From contig NZ_CP137559.1 in the NCBI RefSeq assembly GCF_019249725.2, forward strand, positions 2,855,001-2,919,000: DNA of 64,000 bases, given 5' to 3'. How positions within the stretch are numbered: the first letter of the stretch is position 1; each line of letters starts with the position of its first letter. The notes beneath the pieces were generated by a model, which had not been told where the DNA came from, made no database searches, and saw nothing but the letters and a program-made list of their open reading frames with translations. Source of the stretch: Segatella hominis. GTDB lineage: Bacteria > Bacteroidota > Bacteroidia > Bacteroidales > Bacteroidaceae. The translations under genes were made by a program, and so were the position numbers. Of the stretch, positions 18,374 through 26,837 are shown one piece after another.

Positions 18374-18730
18374 TTAATTAAATTCAATTATCCCTTGATA
18401 TTTACAATTTCCATAGAAAATTGTAATCTCGTACTCACCACTCAAATCTTGAGGAAGTTGGAGAGTTGTACCCATTAGATTATAGGTATAGACTTCCCCT
18501 TTCTCATTTTCAAGTGTGAGCGTGTAACCTATTACTTGACGCGGCAAGGTCAATGTGTGCCCCACCAAATCCACAACCAAAGGTTGCTTGGGTGCTCGAC
18601 TACCTTTGAAAAAACCTTGAGCAGGAGGAACCAAGCTATACAATAATGTATAAGGCTCGGCTCTAGAATGAACAGGGCATAAAAGTAATGCCCCCCCATA
18701 AATAATTAGGTTTGATAATAATCTCAACAA
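18374..18730 (-). CDS. small secreted protein (DUF3244-like), TTG start
   Basis: A signal peptide (about 24 residues, ending HSRA) is followed by a mature part of about 93 residues with alternating beta-strand-like segments (HTLTLPRQVIGYTLTLENE, YEITIFYGN), like the small Ig-like DUF3244 proteins of Bacteroidales. No in-frame ATG exists, so TTG at 18730 or 18733 is taken as start. An out-of-frame ATG followed by G7 lies just inside; one added G would bring it into frame. It is the first gene after a promoter with paired GGTAAAA boxes and precedes the lipoprotein and C11 peptidase genes. By position it could be an inhibitor or partner of the peptidase; this is inference. Confidence 0.6.
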   Translation of the reverse strand: MLRLLSNLIIYGGALLLCPVHSRAEPYTLLYSLVPPAQGFFKGSRAPKQPLVVDLVGHTLTLPRQVIGYTLTLENEKGEVYTYNLMGTTLQLPQDLSGEYEITIFYGNCKYQGIIEFN

Positions 18731-18761
18731 ATTTAATTATTGTTTGCTTTTAATTTTGCCG

Positions 18762-18792
18762 CAAAAATATAAAATTACCATAGAATACGCAA
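18762..18792 (-). promoter_or_regulatory. promoter of the small-protein/lipoprotein/C11 operon
   Basis: Minus strand -33 TTGC (18789-18792), 19-bp spacer, -7 TATTTTTG (18762-18769). The same -33 variant TTGC and spacing occur at 24567-24597. Confidence 0.7.
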
Positions 18793-18810
18793 GAAAATTA
18801 TCAATTTAAA

Positions 18811-18886
18811 TTTTACCTATTTTTTACCATGCACAAAAGACTCTCTAAAAGAAGCAGTTAGTGAGTATTTTACCTAAATTTTACCA
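18811..18886 (-). promoter_or_regulatory. two pairs of GGTAAAA boxes (putative operator)
   Basis: On the coding (minus) strand GGTAAAA repeats occur as two pairs. The ACC triplets on the plus strand lie at 18815 and 18826 (11 bp apart), and at 18872 and 18883 (11 bp apart). The proximal pair begins about 20 bp upstream of the -33 box. The layout repeats at 24615-24690. It is probably bound by the adjacent TPR-HTH regulator. Confidence 0.6.
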
Positions 18887-18895
18887 TGCCGAAAA

Positions 18896-20650
18896 TTATT
18901 GGATATGTAGAACATATTCATCAAATTCCTTAGGTTTACCTTCCTTATCACATATTTTTTTCAACATCGTTTTCCTGCTTTTTGAGATTGCTGCATCAGA
19001 TAGATTTAACAATCTTGCCATTAATGATGCAGAGATTCCAAGTCTAATCAGTAAGCAGATTCTATAATCTCTATAGCTGACTTGATTCTTCAACATTGGA
19101 ATAAAGTTAGGAATTACTTCCTCTATCGTATCAGCTAATTTCCTCCAATCCTCCTCATACATTTCTTCCTTAGGATGCATTTCTATACATTTAATTTTTT
19201 TGTAAATGGAAGAATCTTTTAAAATTAAATCTGTATCGGACATCGAAGATAATGAGTATTTGTTTTGTATATTATGTATCTCAGCCTCTAATTTACTGAT
19301 TGCATTTTCTTTCTCTGTTATAATTTGAGTTAGTTTTTTATCGTTTTCTGCTACAAGTTGAGCTTTTTCTTCCTGTAACCTTTTAAGTTTAAGCAAGCAG
19401 TCCTCATACACCAGCTTTGAAGCTGCTATTCTCTTTTTCTTGAGAGCTAGCTGCTTTCTATAAATATAAGAAAGGAATAAGAACAAAATGACGCAAGCAA
19501 AAACAATCATATAGTTCATTTGTGTACTTCGTTTCGCTTTCTGCTCAGCCATTCTTGCTATTTCTTGATTTCTACCATAATCGTACATGGCTTGAACTTG
19601 CTGTAACTGAGTTTTTCTGGCTCCTATCAAGTCAGAGTCATTATACTCAGAACTTTGCAAAGCATACTTCATAGCCAAGGATGGTTGGTTAACTTTTGCA
19701 TAATAATGAGCCAATGCTTTTGTTGTTGCAGCTTTATTGCTAAATGACTTGCAAAACTTAAGACTCTGCTGTAAAATATAACAAGCAGAATCTAACTGAC
19801 CAGTAAACATATAGTATGTTCCTTTTAGACACAACACGTAAGCTTTGGCATCTTCATAATTAGAATTGCCTTCATATCCTGTAGAGTTGTAAGCCTCAAA
19901 AGCTTTCTTTGCATTAATAAAATCTTTCTTTTCAATATAATATTTGTAATTACATCCAAAAGCAATGGCTGCTGCATAATCGTTGCCATGTTTTTTAAAC
20001 AACTTCGCTGCCTGTAAATTTATAGCAATAGCCGAATCTTTTTTTCCTAAAAAATCATAGACTTCTCCTTGATTTTGGTAATTCACGATAGCATTGAAGG
20101 TGTCCTTTTCCAAATAGGCATACTTCTCCGCCTTATCAAAAGCATTCAACTCTTGATAAAGTAAATATTGCTTACTAAAGAGAAAACCCATCTGGCTGTA
20201 TACTCTATAAAGCGTGCCATAGTCACAATCTGCGGCAGTGGTATCGGCTTGCTCCGTCGCTTTATTATAATACTCCAATGCCATTGGTGCCTCATGCATA
20301 TCCCGGTACACGCAGCCCAAGACATAGTTGGCAAGCATACGCTCGTTAGCCGAACCATGATGGTCATAATAATCCACCACTTCCTTCATCACGCTATCAG
20401 ATGTGAACGTGATGCAAGCCTTGTTCATCGCCTTATGACGCAACAACTCATAGCGCATTTTTTGCGATTGGGAAAACTCTGGTAGCTGGGGCTTTATTCC
20501 ATCAAGCATCCGGATGGCAACCTTCGCTGAGTCGTCATCTGCATCCATGATGCTATCTGCCCGCTTCATCAAATCATCATACTTCCTGTTTCCTGCACAA
20601 GATGCAAGAAGCATGATGATTAACAATAAAAATATGACCTTTTCTTTCAT
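18896..20650 (-). CDS. membrane-bound TPR regulator with C-terminal HTH (regulator 1)
   Basis: The protein has 584 residues. The start at 20650 is chosen because it gives a lipoprotein signal (MKEKVIFLLLIIMLLASC) and lies just after the promoter at 20666; an upstream in-frame extension is not credible. In order: Cys-18 lipobox, an extracytoplasmic TPR region (about 30-370, pairs such as ALEYYNKA and AEKYAYLEKD), a transmembrane helix (about 378-398), a basic coiled coil (about 400-460), and a C-terminal winged/LuxR-like helix-turn-helix (YRDYRICLLIRLGISASLMARLLNLSD, near 525-555). It is probably a one-component regulator sensing outside the cytoplasm. It precedes the operon at 18730 and is nearly identical over long stretches to the broken copy at 24700-26449. 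Confidence 0.82.
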   Translation of the reverse strand: MKEKVIFLLLIIMLLASCAGNRKYDDLMKRADSIMDADDDSAKVAIRMLDGIKPQLPEFSQSQKMRYELLRHKAMNKACITFTSDSVMKEVVDYYDHHGSANERMLANYVLGCVYRDMHEAPMALEYYNKATEQADTTAADCDYGTLYRVYSQMGFLFSKQYLLYQELNAFDKAEKYAYLEKDTFNAIVNYQNQGEVYDFLGKKDSAIAINLQAAKLFKKHGNDYAAAIAFGCNYKYYIEKKDFINAKKAFEAYNSTGYEGNSNYEDAKAYVLCLKGTYYMFTGQLDSACYILQQSLKFCKSFSNKAATTKALAHYYAKVNQPSLAMKYALQSSEYNDSDLIGARKTQLQQVQAMYDYGRNQEIARMAEQKAKRSTQMNYMIVFACVILFLFLSYIYRKQLALKKKRIAASKLVYEDCLLKLKRLQEEKAQLVAENDKKLTQIITEKENAISKLEAEIHNIQNKYSLSSMSDTDLILKDSSIYKKIKCIEMHPKEEMYEEDWRKLADTIEEVIPNFIPMLKNQVSYRDYRICLLIRLGISASLMARLLNLSDAAISKSRKTMLKKICDKEGKPKEFDEYVLHIQ

Positions 20651-20665
20651 TCCTCTCTTTTTTTG

Positions 20666-20696
20666 CAAAAGTACGAAAAAATAAAGAAACAACAAA
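20666..20696 (-). promoter_or_regulatory. promoter of TPR regulator 1
   Basis: Minus strand -33 TTTG (20693-20696), 19-bp spacer, -7 TACTTTTG (20666-20673). Homology with the regulator 2 upstream region continues to about 20711 and then stops. Confidence 0.75.
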
Positions 20697-20723
20697 ATAA
20701 TGTCTCTATAAAGTGAGAAGAAG

Positions 20724-20777
20724 AAGGTAAGAGGTCCGCAAATCGTAGCCGATAACAATAAGGATGATGACGAGTAA
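20724..20777 (+). repeat. adaptor-gene 3' end, copy 2 (detached)
   Basis: 54 bp encoding KVRGPQIVADNNKDDDE and stop, without the rest of the gene. It lies between the upstream end of regulator 1 and the 3' end of the outer-membrane protein gene. It is a direct repeat of 16069-16122. Confidence 0.9.
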
Positions 20778-20792
20778 GTCATCATCCTTATT
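20757..20792 (-). terminator. terminator hairpin overlapping adaptor tail copy 2
   Basis: Perfect 15-bp stem AATAAGGATGATGAC / GTCATCATCCTTATT with loop GAGTAA, just past the stop of the minus-strand gene ending at 20799. A near-identical hairpin with one mismatch is present at copy 3 (28153-28188). Confidence 0.7.
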
Positions 20793-20798
20793 GGATTA

Positions 20799-23396
20799 TT
20801 AGAAATTATATTTTACGCTGAAAGTGCATCCGATAGGACGCAACTGATAAATGTATCGATAATTGCTCTCCTTTATCTGCTTATTGACCACATAAACCCT
20901 TTGATTTGTCAAGTTTTGGGCTAGCAACTCCAACTCTATGCTCTTCTTTTTATATCGGATGCCAGCATTGGCATCGCTCTCATGCTCCTGATGGTCTGCG
21001 TCCTTGAGCCAGTTCATGCTGACATCGCCGAACAACTCCAAGTCCTCTACCAAGAAGAAAGAAAGCCCAAAGCTACCTTGGTGCTCTCGCATCGTAGTCC
21101 CCAAGTCCTTCACTCTATTTTGCATTTGGTAATAAGAGTACTCCAAAGACAAGTTCAGCTTGTCGCTCCAAAACGCCTGTTCCAATCGGGTATTTACCAG
21201 ATAACGATCATTTACGAGTTTAAGCACATTGTCTTTCGACAGAATATTAGTATGGTAATTTCCCAAACTTGCCATCAGCGAGATAGACGTATCCGTGCTA
21301 CGGAAATTCTTGCTGGCATTGAGAGTGAGCGACTTGTCGAGCATGGTATTTTTCTTCTTGGACACCTTGTTGTAGATATCCCCATCCGATACGCTCGTTT
21401 GGCTCATCGAGTTGGTTTGCGAGCGAGTTATCAAGCCCATAAGCGAAGCAAAGACGCCATCCATTGTATTGTGGAAGTCGAGATGGCCGCTTGCAAAGAG
21501 AGAGTTTCGATTGGTCAAGCTACCGGTGCCCTTGGTCGTCGCATCCTTGTAAGTGTAGAATATCGGTGAAGTAACAAAGTTGGATATGTCACCGAAATTG
21601 CATCGGGAACCTCCTCTCAACCTAAACTTCAGTCCCTTAGTCACTTTCCATGCGAGGGTGGTGTTGACATTGGCATAGGTGTCATCATGACGAAAATCCT
21701 TGTCCTCTCCCACATTCTCGAAATGAATATTGAGCAGAGACAACGGAACTCTCACCTCCCAGGTAAGCCGGTTCCAAGCCATCTGGAAGTAAGGCTCCAC
21801 GCTTGTATTGAGCATATAGCCCTGAAAAGTGTTGGCTAGCTTCTCCTCGGAACGAAGTCGGGATAAACGAATCTTATTGTAATAAGACTCGAAGTTTACC
21901 TTGACGCCCATTTGTACGAGTCTGCCGAGTTGCCATCCGAAAGAGGTATGCTCGTCGGTCTGGAAGGCAGTCTCGTTGAGGCTTTGCCACATCTCCCAAC
22001 TCTTGTCGGTAGGAATCGCTTGGAGACGATTGACAGGAGTGTTGGAGAACTTGATGTTGGACTGCAACTGAAAGATTTTCTTCCCAACGTGATAGATGGA
22101 GCTAAACTGGTTGGTTAGCTGATAATTGGCTGATTTTTGCTTTTGTGCGCCATCAAAGTTGTCCTCAAGCCCAAAATGCTTGTGATAGAACTTGGAGTTG
22201 AAGGTAAAGTCATCCAGGAAATATACTTTCTCCGTATTGTTCTCCAGTTTTATCTTTCCCATCAAAGAATTAGAATATACTGCCGCCTGCACCTTCTCAG
22301 AGAAGTCTTGATACTGGTTGTCATCCACAAAGATACTGGATTTTTTCTGGTTTTGGTAGTGCAGGTCATCACCGGCATAGCGCAAATTGAGGGTAAGCGT
22401 CCGTTTGTCCTTCAGCTTGAAGAGAGAGTTGAAAGCTCCTTCTCCCGACTTATTGTCAACATATCGGTTCAAAGATACACTAGGAATATCTTGTGCAGAA
22501 AGGCTGATTCCATCCCAAGTAAAAGATGAGAAATCAGAAACTTGGTCGAGTCCGAAAGTCTGCGACGTATTATAAGTCAAGCCCGTGTCATTTGCCTTCA
22601 TCGACAAAAGTTGCTGCGACTTTTTGTTGATTTGCATGGCGAAGACATCACTCTTCCACAGCGTCTGGTCATCATAGCCCAGTCCTTGCTGAAGATAGCC
22701 GATAGGCTTCAGCTTGCGGTTATTCCTGATTTTCAGGTTGAGCGCAGCCTTGTCGGAGAAGGAGACATTCTTCAAGGCTCTTATGGGTTGGTGGTTTTCA
22801 TAGACATTCACCGCAGCCACGTCGTCAGGGCGGATATTCTTGGTAGCCAAGGTATAGTTGCCCGACAGCATGTCCATGTTTTCGATATAAAACTTACTGA
22901 TGCGCTCACCTTGGTAATAGATGCCTCCCGTGTTGTCCACGCTGATGCCTGGCATTCGCTTCAGTACATCCTCGATGCTTCTATCCTTTTCTTTCTTGAA
23001 GGCATTGACATCATAAGTCAAGGTGTCGCCGCTCTGGCGGATAGGCACACTTCTCACCACCACCTCCTTGATATTGATTGCCTCATCGTGCAAGGTGATG
23101 TTCTTGAGCTTTCCAAAGTCCTTTCTCAAAATGGTCTTCGTCTCATAGCTCAACCGCGACAAGGTGATACTGGAGATAGAATCATGGGCGGTGGTGGCAA
23201 GACGGAATTCACCTTGTCTATTCGTCTGTGCGTAACGCTTCAACTTCTTATGTTGATTGTAGGCTCTGACCATTACATTGCCAAGAGCCTTTCCCGACTC
23301 GTCCCTTACCATTCCCGAGAGAGAGGTTTGGGCAGAGAGAGGCAAGGCTATTAGCAATGCAAGGACAGCCATCCCAATATGCTTGATGAAACTCAT
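20799..23396 (-). CDS. outer-membrane beta-barrel protein with carboxypeptidase-like regulatory and plug domains (TonB-receptor-like)
   Basis: The 865-residue protein has a signal peptide (to about residue 22, LPLSAQ), a carboxypeptidase-D regulatory-like domain (SGMVRDESGKALGNVMVRAY, about 26-95), a plug-like region (about 110-235: VVVRSVPIRQSGDTLTYDVN, IEDVLKRMPGISVD) and a C-terminal barrel ending in an aromatic residue (CTFSVKYNF). A clear TonB box is not visible. It is the last gene of a minus-strand operon behind the small secreted protein and the GLPGLI protein. A heavily deleted copy lies at 28201-28543. Its transported or bound partner is unknown. Confidence 0.85.
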   Translation of the reverse strand: MSFIKHIGMAVLALLIALPLSAQTSLSGMVRDESGKALGNVMVRAYNQHKKLKRYAQTNRQGEFRLATTAHDSISSITLSRLSYETKTILRKDFGKLKNITLHDEAINIKEVVVRSVPIRQSGDTLTYDVNAFKKEKDRSIEDVLKRMPGISVDNTGGIYYQGERISKFYIENMDMLSGNYTLATKNIRPDDVAAVNVYENHQPIRALKNVSFSDKAALNLKIRNNRKLKPIGYLQQGLGYDDQTLWKSDVFAMQINKKSQQLLSMKANDTGLTYNTSQTFGLDQVSDFSSFTWDGISLSAQDIPSVSLNRYVDNKSGEGAFNSLFKLKDKRTLTLNLRYAGDDLHYQNQKKSSIFVDDNQYQDFSEKVQAAVYSNSLMGKIKLENNTEKVYFLDDFTFNSKFYHKHFGLEDNFDGAQKQKSANYQLTNQFSSIYHVGKKIFQLQSNIKFSNTPVNRLQAIPTDKSWEMWQSLNETAFQTDEHTSFGWQLGRLVQMGVKVNFESYYNKIRLSRLRSEEKLANTFQGYMLNTSVEPYFQMAWNRLTWEVRVPLSLLNIHFENVGEDKDFRHDDTYANVNTTLAWKVTKGLKFRLRGGSRCNFGDISNFVTSPIFYTYKDATTKGTGSLTNRNSLFASGHLDFHNTMDGVFASLMGLITRSQTNSMSQTSVSDGDIYNKVSKKKNTMLDKSLTLNASKNFRSTDTSISLMASLGNYHTNILSKDNVLKLVNDRYLVNTRLEQAFWSDKLNLSLEYSYYQMQNRVKDLGTTMREHQGSFGLSFFLVEDLELFGDVSMNWLKDADHQEHESDANAGIRYKKKSIELELLAQNLTNQRVYVVNKQIKESNYRYIYQLRPIGCTFSVKYNF

Positions 23397-23431
23397 GCTA
23401 AAACTTTTGTTTTTATTAAACTGCCTTGCTG

Positions 23432-24274
23432 CTATTCCTTTTCCAAAGGATTATAAAAAAGTTTTCTCTTCGGAATAGGCATCGGTTTACCATTCATGTC
23501 TTTAGGAGCCAGAGGAGAATTCTTCCAAGACTTCGCAGGATTGGACTTATAATCCGCCAAAGCCTTGTTAAAGTGCTCACGAGTTGTCTTGAAATACTCT
23601 TTGTCGTTGACAGTAATTGGTGAACTTGATTTGCGAACAGAAATCGCAGAAAAAGTATGCTCTTTATCTTCTGTTTCCGCCGCAAGAATTAACCCTGGTA
23701 ATCCATTTAACTTCCAAGGTCCTACACTTTTAGGTATATCACAATACCAAGCTATCCAATTACGTCCACGGAAAGTAGCTGTTGCTTGATGACATAAATA
23801 GCCACATATTTCTTTCGTACTATCGGATAAAGCCCAATCTATATGAGGAACCTCCTCATGATACATAAATTTATCTATTGAGACCTTACCATAATAAGAT
23901 AATTTATTCGCATTTACATTTTCTAGCAAGAATTCTTTAAAGTCGGGACTATACTTATTGTAGAAATCAAAATATTCTCCAAGAGTCATTTGTTGCTTGC
24001 CAACAAGAGCAGAATCTAGCCTATAAGAACCATAACTCTCAAATTTAGAAACAGTATCTCCTATTTCCAATATAGCATAATACTCTCTCATATCTCCAAT
24101 GCTATGGTCTATAATACGATAGTTATAGATGCATTCCATAATACTAGAATCAACTATTTTTTTCGTACCTAGCTTTGCAGGCTCATTTGCCAAAGGTCCA
24201 GATATAGTTATTTCTTGAGCATTTGTCAATAACGGAAATACACAAAAACACAAAAATACAATTATTTTATCCAT
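23432..24274 (-). CDS. GLPGLI family secreted protein 1
   Basis: The 280-residue protein has a signal peptide (MDKIIVFLCFCVFPLLTNA). It contains the family hallmark GLPGLI at residues 191-196, preceded by SVGPWKLN. The function of the family is unknown; members often stand next to outer-membrane receptors, as here, with the receptor gene 35 bp downstream and a small secreted protein gene 20 bp upstream. It closely resembles the second copy at 28579-29421, with the first half most diverged. Confidence 0.9.
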   Translation of the reverse strand: MDKIIVFLCFCVFPLLTNAQEITISGPLANEPAKLGTKKIVDSSIMECIYNYRIIDHSIGDMREYYAILEIGDTVSKFESYGSYRLDSALVGKQQMTLGEYFDFYNKYSPDFKEFLLENVNANKLSYYGKVSIDKFMYHEEVPHIDWALSDSTKEICGYLCHQATATFRGRNWIAWYCDIPKSVGPWKLNGLPGLILAAETEDKEHTFSAISVRKSSSPITVNDKEYFKTTREHFNKALADYKSNPAKSWKNSPLAPKDMNGKPMPIPKRKLFYNPLEKE

Positions 24275-24294
24275 AAGTAAACCTCTATTTTACA

Positions 24295-24525
24295 TTATTT
24301 ATAATTTATACGTGCTTCAGCATGAGCACCTTTTCTTTCTCCGCAATAAGTTTCGTTCAAATCTTCTATATAGTCAACGAATTCCTCTGATTTAGAGAAA
24401 AACTCAGGTGCTACTGTCATGATTTGTTTTCCACAAGACGTAGTTACAACTGTTCCAACATGCTCAGCAGCATTAGCCACAACTCCCATCAGCGCAAAGG
24501 CTGACATTAAAAACAATTTCTTCAT
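24295..24525 (-). CDS. small secreted protein (unknown family)
   Basis: The 76-residue protein has a signal peptide (MKKLFLMSAFALMGVVANA) and a mature part of about 57 residues with two Cys (TSCGKQ, TYCGER), which could form a disulfide. The size and make-up recall the small secreted peptides of Bacteroidales (NVEALA-like) that are encoded next to TPR regulators, but I cannot assign it. It is first in the operon small protein - GLPGLI - outer-membrane protein and lies directly behind the promoter with GGTAAAA pairs. Confidence 0.75.
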   Translation of the reverse strand: MKKLFLMSAFALMGVVANAAEHVGTVVTTSCGKQIMTVAPEFFSKSEEFVDYIEDLNETYCGERKGAHAEARINYK

Positions 24526-24566
24526 AATCTCAACTTTTTAGTTGTTGTTTGTTTTAATTTCCACTG

Positions 24567-24597
24567 CAAAAGTACAAAATTGCAGGGAAAGACGCAA
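24567..24597 (-). promoter_or_regulatory. promoter of the small protein/GLPGLI/outer-membrane operon
   Basis: Minus strand -33 TTGC (24594-24597), 19-bp spacer, -7 TACTTTTG (24567-24574). Confidence 0.75.
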
Positions 24598-24614
24598 GAA
24601 CATTATTAATTTAA

Positions 24615-24690
24615 TTTTTACCTATTTTTTACCATTCACCAAATACACTAAAAATGAAAAGGTTATGAGTATTTTATCTTTATTTTACCA
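24615..24690 (-). promoter_or_regulatory. two pairs of GGTAAAA boxes (putative operator)
   Basis: ACC triplets lie at 24620 and 24631 (11 bp apart). A distal pair follows at 24676 (degenerate ATC) and 24687. Spacing within pairs, between pairs and to the -33 box matches 18811-18886 to within a base or two, although the sequence between has diverged. Confidence 0.6.
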
Positions 24691-24699
24691 TGCCAAAAA

Positions 24700-26449
24700 T
24701 TATGGGATATGTAGCACATACTCATCAAATTCCTTGGGCTTTCCTACCTTTCCACACAGTTTTTTCAACATAGTTTTCCTGCTTTTTGAGATTGCTGCAT
24801 CTGATAGATTTAAAAGTCTTGCCATTAAGGATGCAGGAATTCCGAGTCTGATCAGTAAGCAGATTCGATAATCTCTATCGCTGACTCGGTTCTTCAACAT
24901 AGGAATAAAGTTAGGAATTAGTTCCTCTACCGTATCAGCCAATTCCGTCCAATCCTCCTCAGTCATTTCTTCCAAAGGATGCGCTTCTATACATTGGATT
25001 TTTTTGTAAATGGAAGAATTCTTTAAAACTAAATAAGCATCGGACATCGAAGATAATGAGTATCTGTTTTGTATATCATGTATCTCTGACACTAATTTAC
25101 TGATTGCATTTTCTTTCTCTGTTATAATTTGAGCCAGTTTTTTGTCTTTTTCTGCTACAAGTTGAGCTTTTTCTTCCTGTAACCTTTTAAGTTTAAGCAA
25201 GCAGTCCTCATACACCAGCTTTGAAGCTGCTATTCTCTTTTTCTTGAGAGCTAACTGCTTTCTATAAAAATAAGAAAGGAACAAGAACAATACGACACAA
25301 GCAAGAACTATCATATAGTTCATTTGTGTGCTTTGCTTTCAGCTCCGCCCTTCTTGCTATTTCTTGATTTCTGCCATAATCGTACATGGCTTTAACTTGC
25401 TGTAACTGAGTTTTTCTGGCTCCTATCAAGTCAGAGTCATTATACTCAGAACTTTGCAAGGCATACTTCATAGCCATTGCCGGTTGATTAACCTTTGCAT
25501 AATACTGAGCCAAAGTTTTTGTTGTAGTAGCTTTGACGCTATATGATTTACATAACTTTAAGCTTAGGGATAGATTGGCATAAGCTGAGTCTAACTTATT
25601 TACAAACAGATAATAACTCCCTTTTAGGCATAATACATAAGCCTTAGAATCTTCATATTCCAAATTTCCCTCATACCCTGTAGAAAAGTATGCTTCAAAA
25701 GCCTTTTTCGCTTTAATTGTGTCTTGCTTTTCTAAATAATAGTCAGAATTGCAGCCTAAGGCTATCATAGCATTATAGTCATCTCCTATTTGCTTGAACA
25801 GACTTGCAGCATGTAAGTTTATTGCAATAACAGAATCTGTATTTCCTAAATAGTAATATGCACTGCTTCGGTTTTGGTAATTCACAATGGCATTGAATGT
25901 ATCCTTTGCCAAATAGGCATACTTCTCCGCCTTACCAAAAGCATCTAACAATTGATAAGGTAAGTATTGCTTATCAAACAAAATTCCCATTTGGCTGTAC
26001 ACTCTGTAAAGTGTGCCATAGTCGCAATCTGTGGCTGTGGTATCGGCTTGCTCCGTCGCTTTATTATAATACTCCAATGCCATTGGTGCCTCATGCAAAT
26101 CTCTATACACACATCCCAACACATAGTTGGCAAGCATCCGCTCGTTAGCCGAACCATGATGGTCATAATAATCCACCACTTCCTTCATCACGCTATCAGA
26201 TGTGAACGTGATGCAAGCCTTGTTCATCGCCTTATGACGCAACAACTCATAGCGCATCTTTTGCGATTTGGAAAACTCAGGCAGCTGGGATTTGACCCCA
26301 TCAAGCATCCGGATGGCAACCTTCGCAGAGTCGTCATTAACATTCATGATGCTATCTGCCCGTTGCATCAAATCATCATACTTCCTGTTTCCTGCACAAG
26401 ATGCAAGAATCATGATGATTAACAATAAAAATATGACCTTTTCTTTCAT
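24700..26449 (-). pseudogene. membrane-bound TPR regulator 2, frameshifted
   Basis: It is a close copy of regulator 1. The first frame (26449 to about 25340) encodes the lipoprotein signal and TPR region, and goes out of frame at the transmembrane helix. The second frame (from about 25323) encodes the helix, coiled coil and HTH (YRDYRICLLIRLGIPASLMARLLNLSD type). Compared with copy 1, five bases are missing near 25330-25350 (regulator 1 has CTTCGTTTCGCTTTCTGCTC on the plus strand where copy 2 is shorter). The two halves are otherwise well preserved, so the break is recent, or a sequencing error. Confidence 0.8.
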
Positions 26450-26465
26450 TCCTCTCTCTTTTCTG

Positions 26466-26496
26466 CAAAAGTACGAAAAAATAAAGAAACTACAAC
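26466..26496 (-). promoter_or_regulatory. promoter of TPR regulator 2
   Basis: Minus strand -33 GTTG (26493-26496), 19-bp spacer, -7 TACTTTTG (26466-26473); copy of the regulator 1 promoter. Confidence 0.7.
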
Positions 26497-26620
26497 ATAA
26501 TGTCTCTATAAAATTAGAAAAAAAGCAGAACTTTCATCTGAACAAAGTTAAGTAGCGCTGCGCATTGTCTGTAGTCCTTTCTGAATCACAATGCAAAGAT
26601 ACATCCATGAGAATCCGCCA

Positions 26621-26660
26621 TTCACGGTTTCTCACGGTTATTCACGGTCTCTCACGGATT
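26621..26660 (+). repeat. TCACGG decamer repeats
   Basis: Four consecutive 10-bp units: TTCACGGTTT, CTCACGGTTA, TTCACGGTCT, CTCACGGATT. Intergenic, between regulator 2 and the ATPase gene. The 26497-26837 gap holds this and the following array and no credible gene. Confidence 0.75.
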
Positions 26661-26732
26661 TTCTTTCTTTTTCTGATAATTAGCTCAGAAAGATGATTAA
26701 TTCAAATGGTAAAAGAGACTTGCTTTTGACGG

Positions 26733-26793
26733 CTAAGTAACTTACTTACGATAATTAAGTAACTTGCTTGAAAGAGTTAAGTAACTTACTTAG
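26733..26793 (+). repeat. array of three TAAGTAACTTACTTA words, 22-bp period
   Basis: TAAGTAACTT(A/G)CTT words start near 26734, 26756 and 26778, 22 bp apart. Each is close to palindromic. Confidence 0.75.
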
Positions 26794-26837
26794 GAATGAC
26801 AGATGACACTGGTGACACAAAGAACCTTTTCTGCCTT

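Noticed and set aside
26621..26793. Repeats in the gap considered as a CRISPR array.
   Set aside because: Units of 10 and 22 bp with no unique 30-bp spacers and no cas genes nearby.
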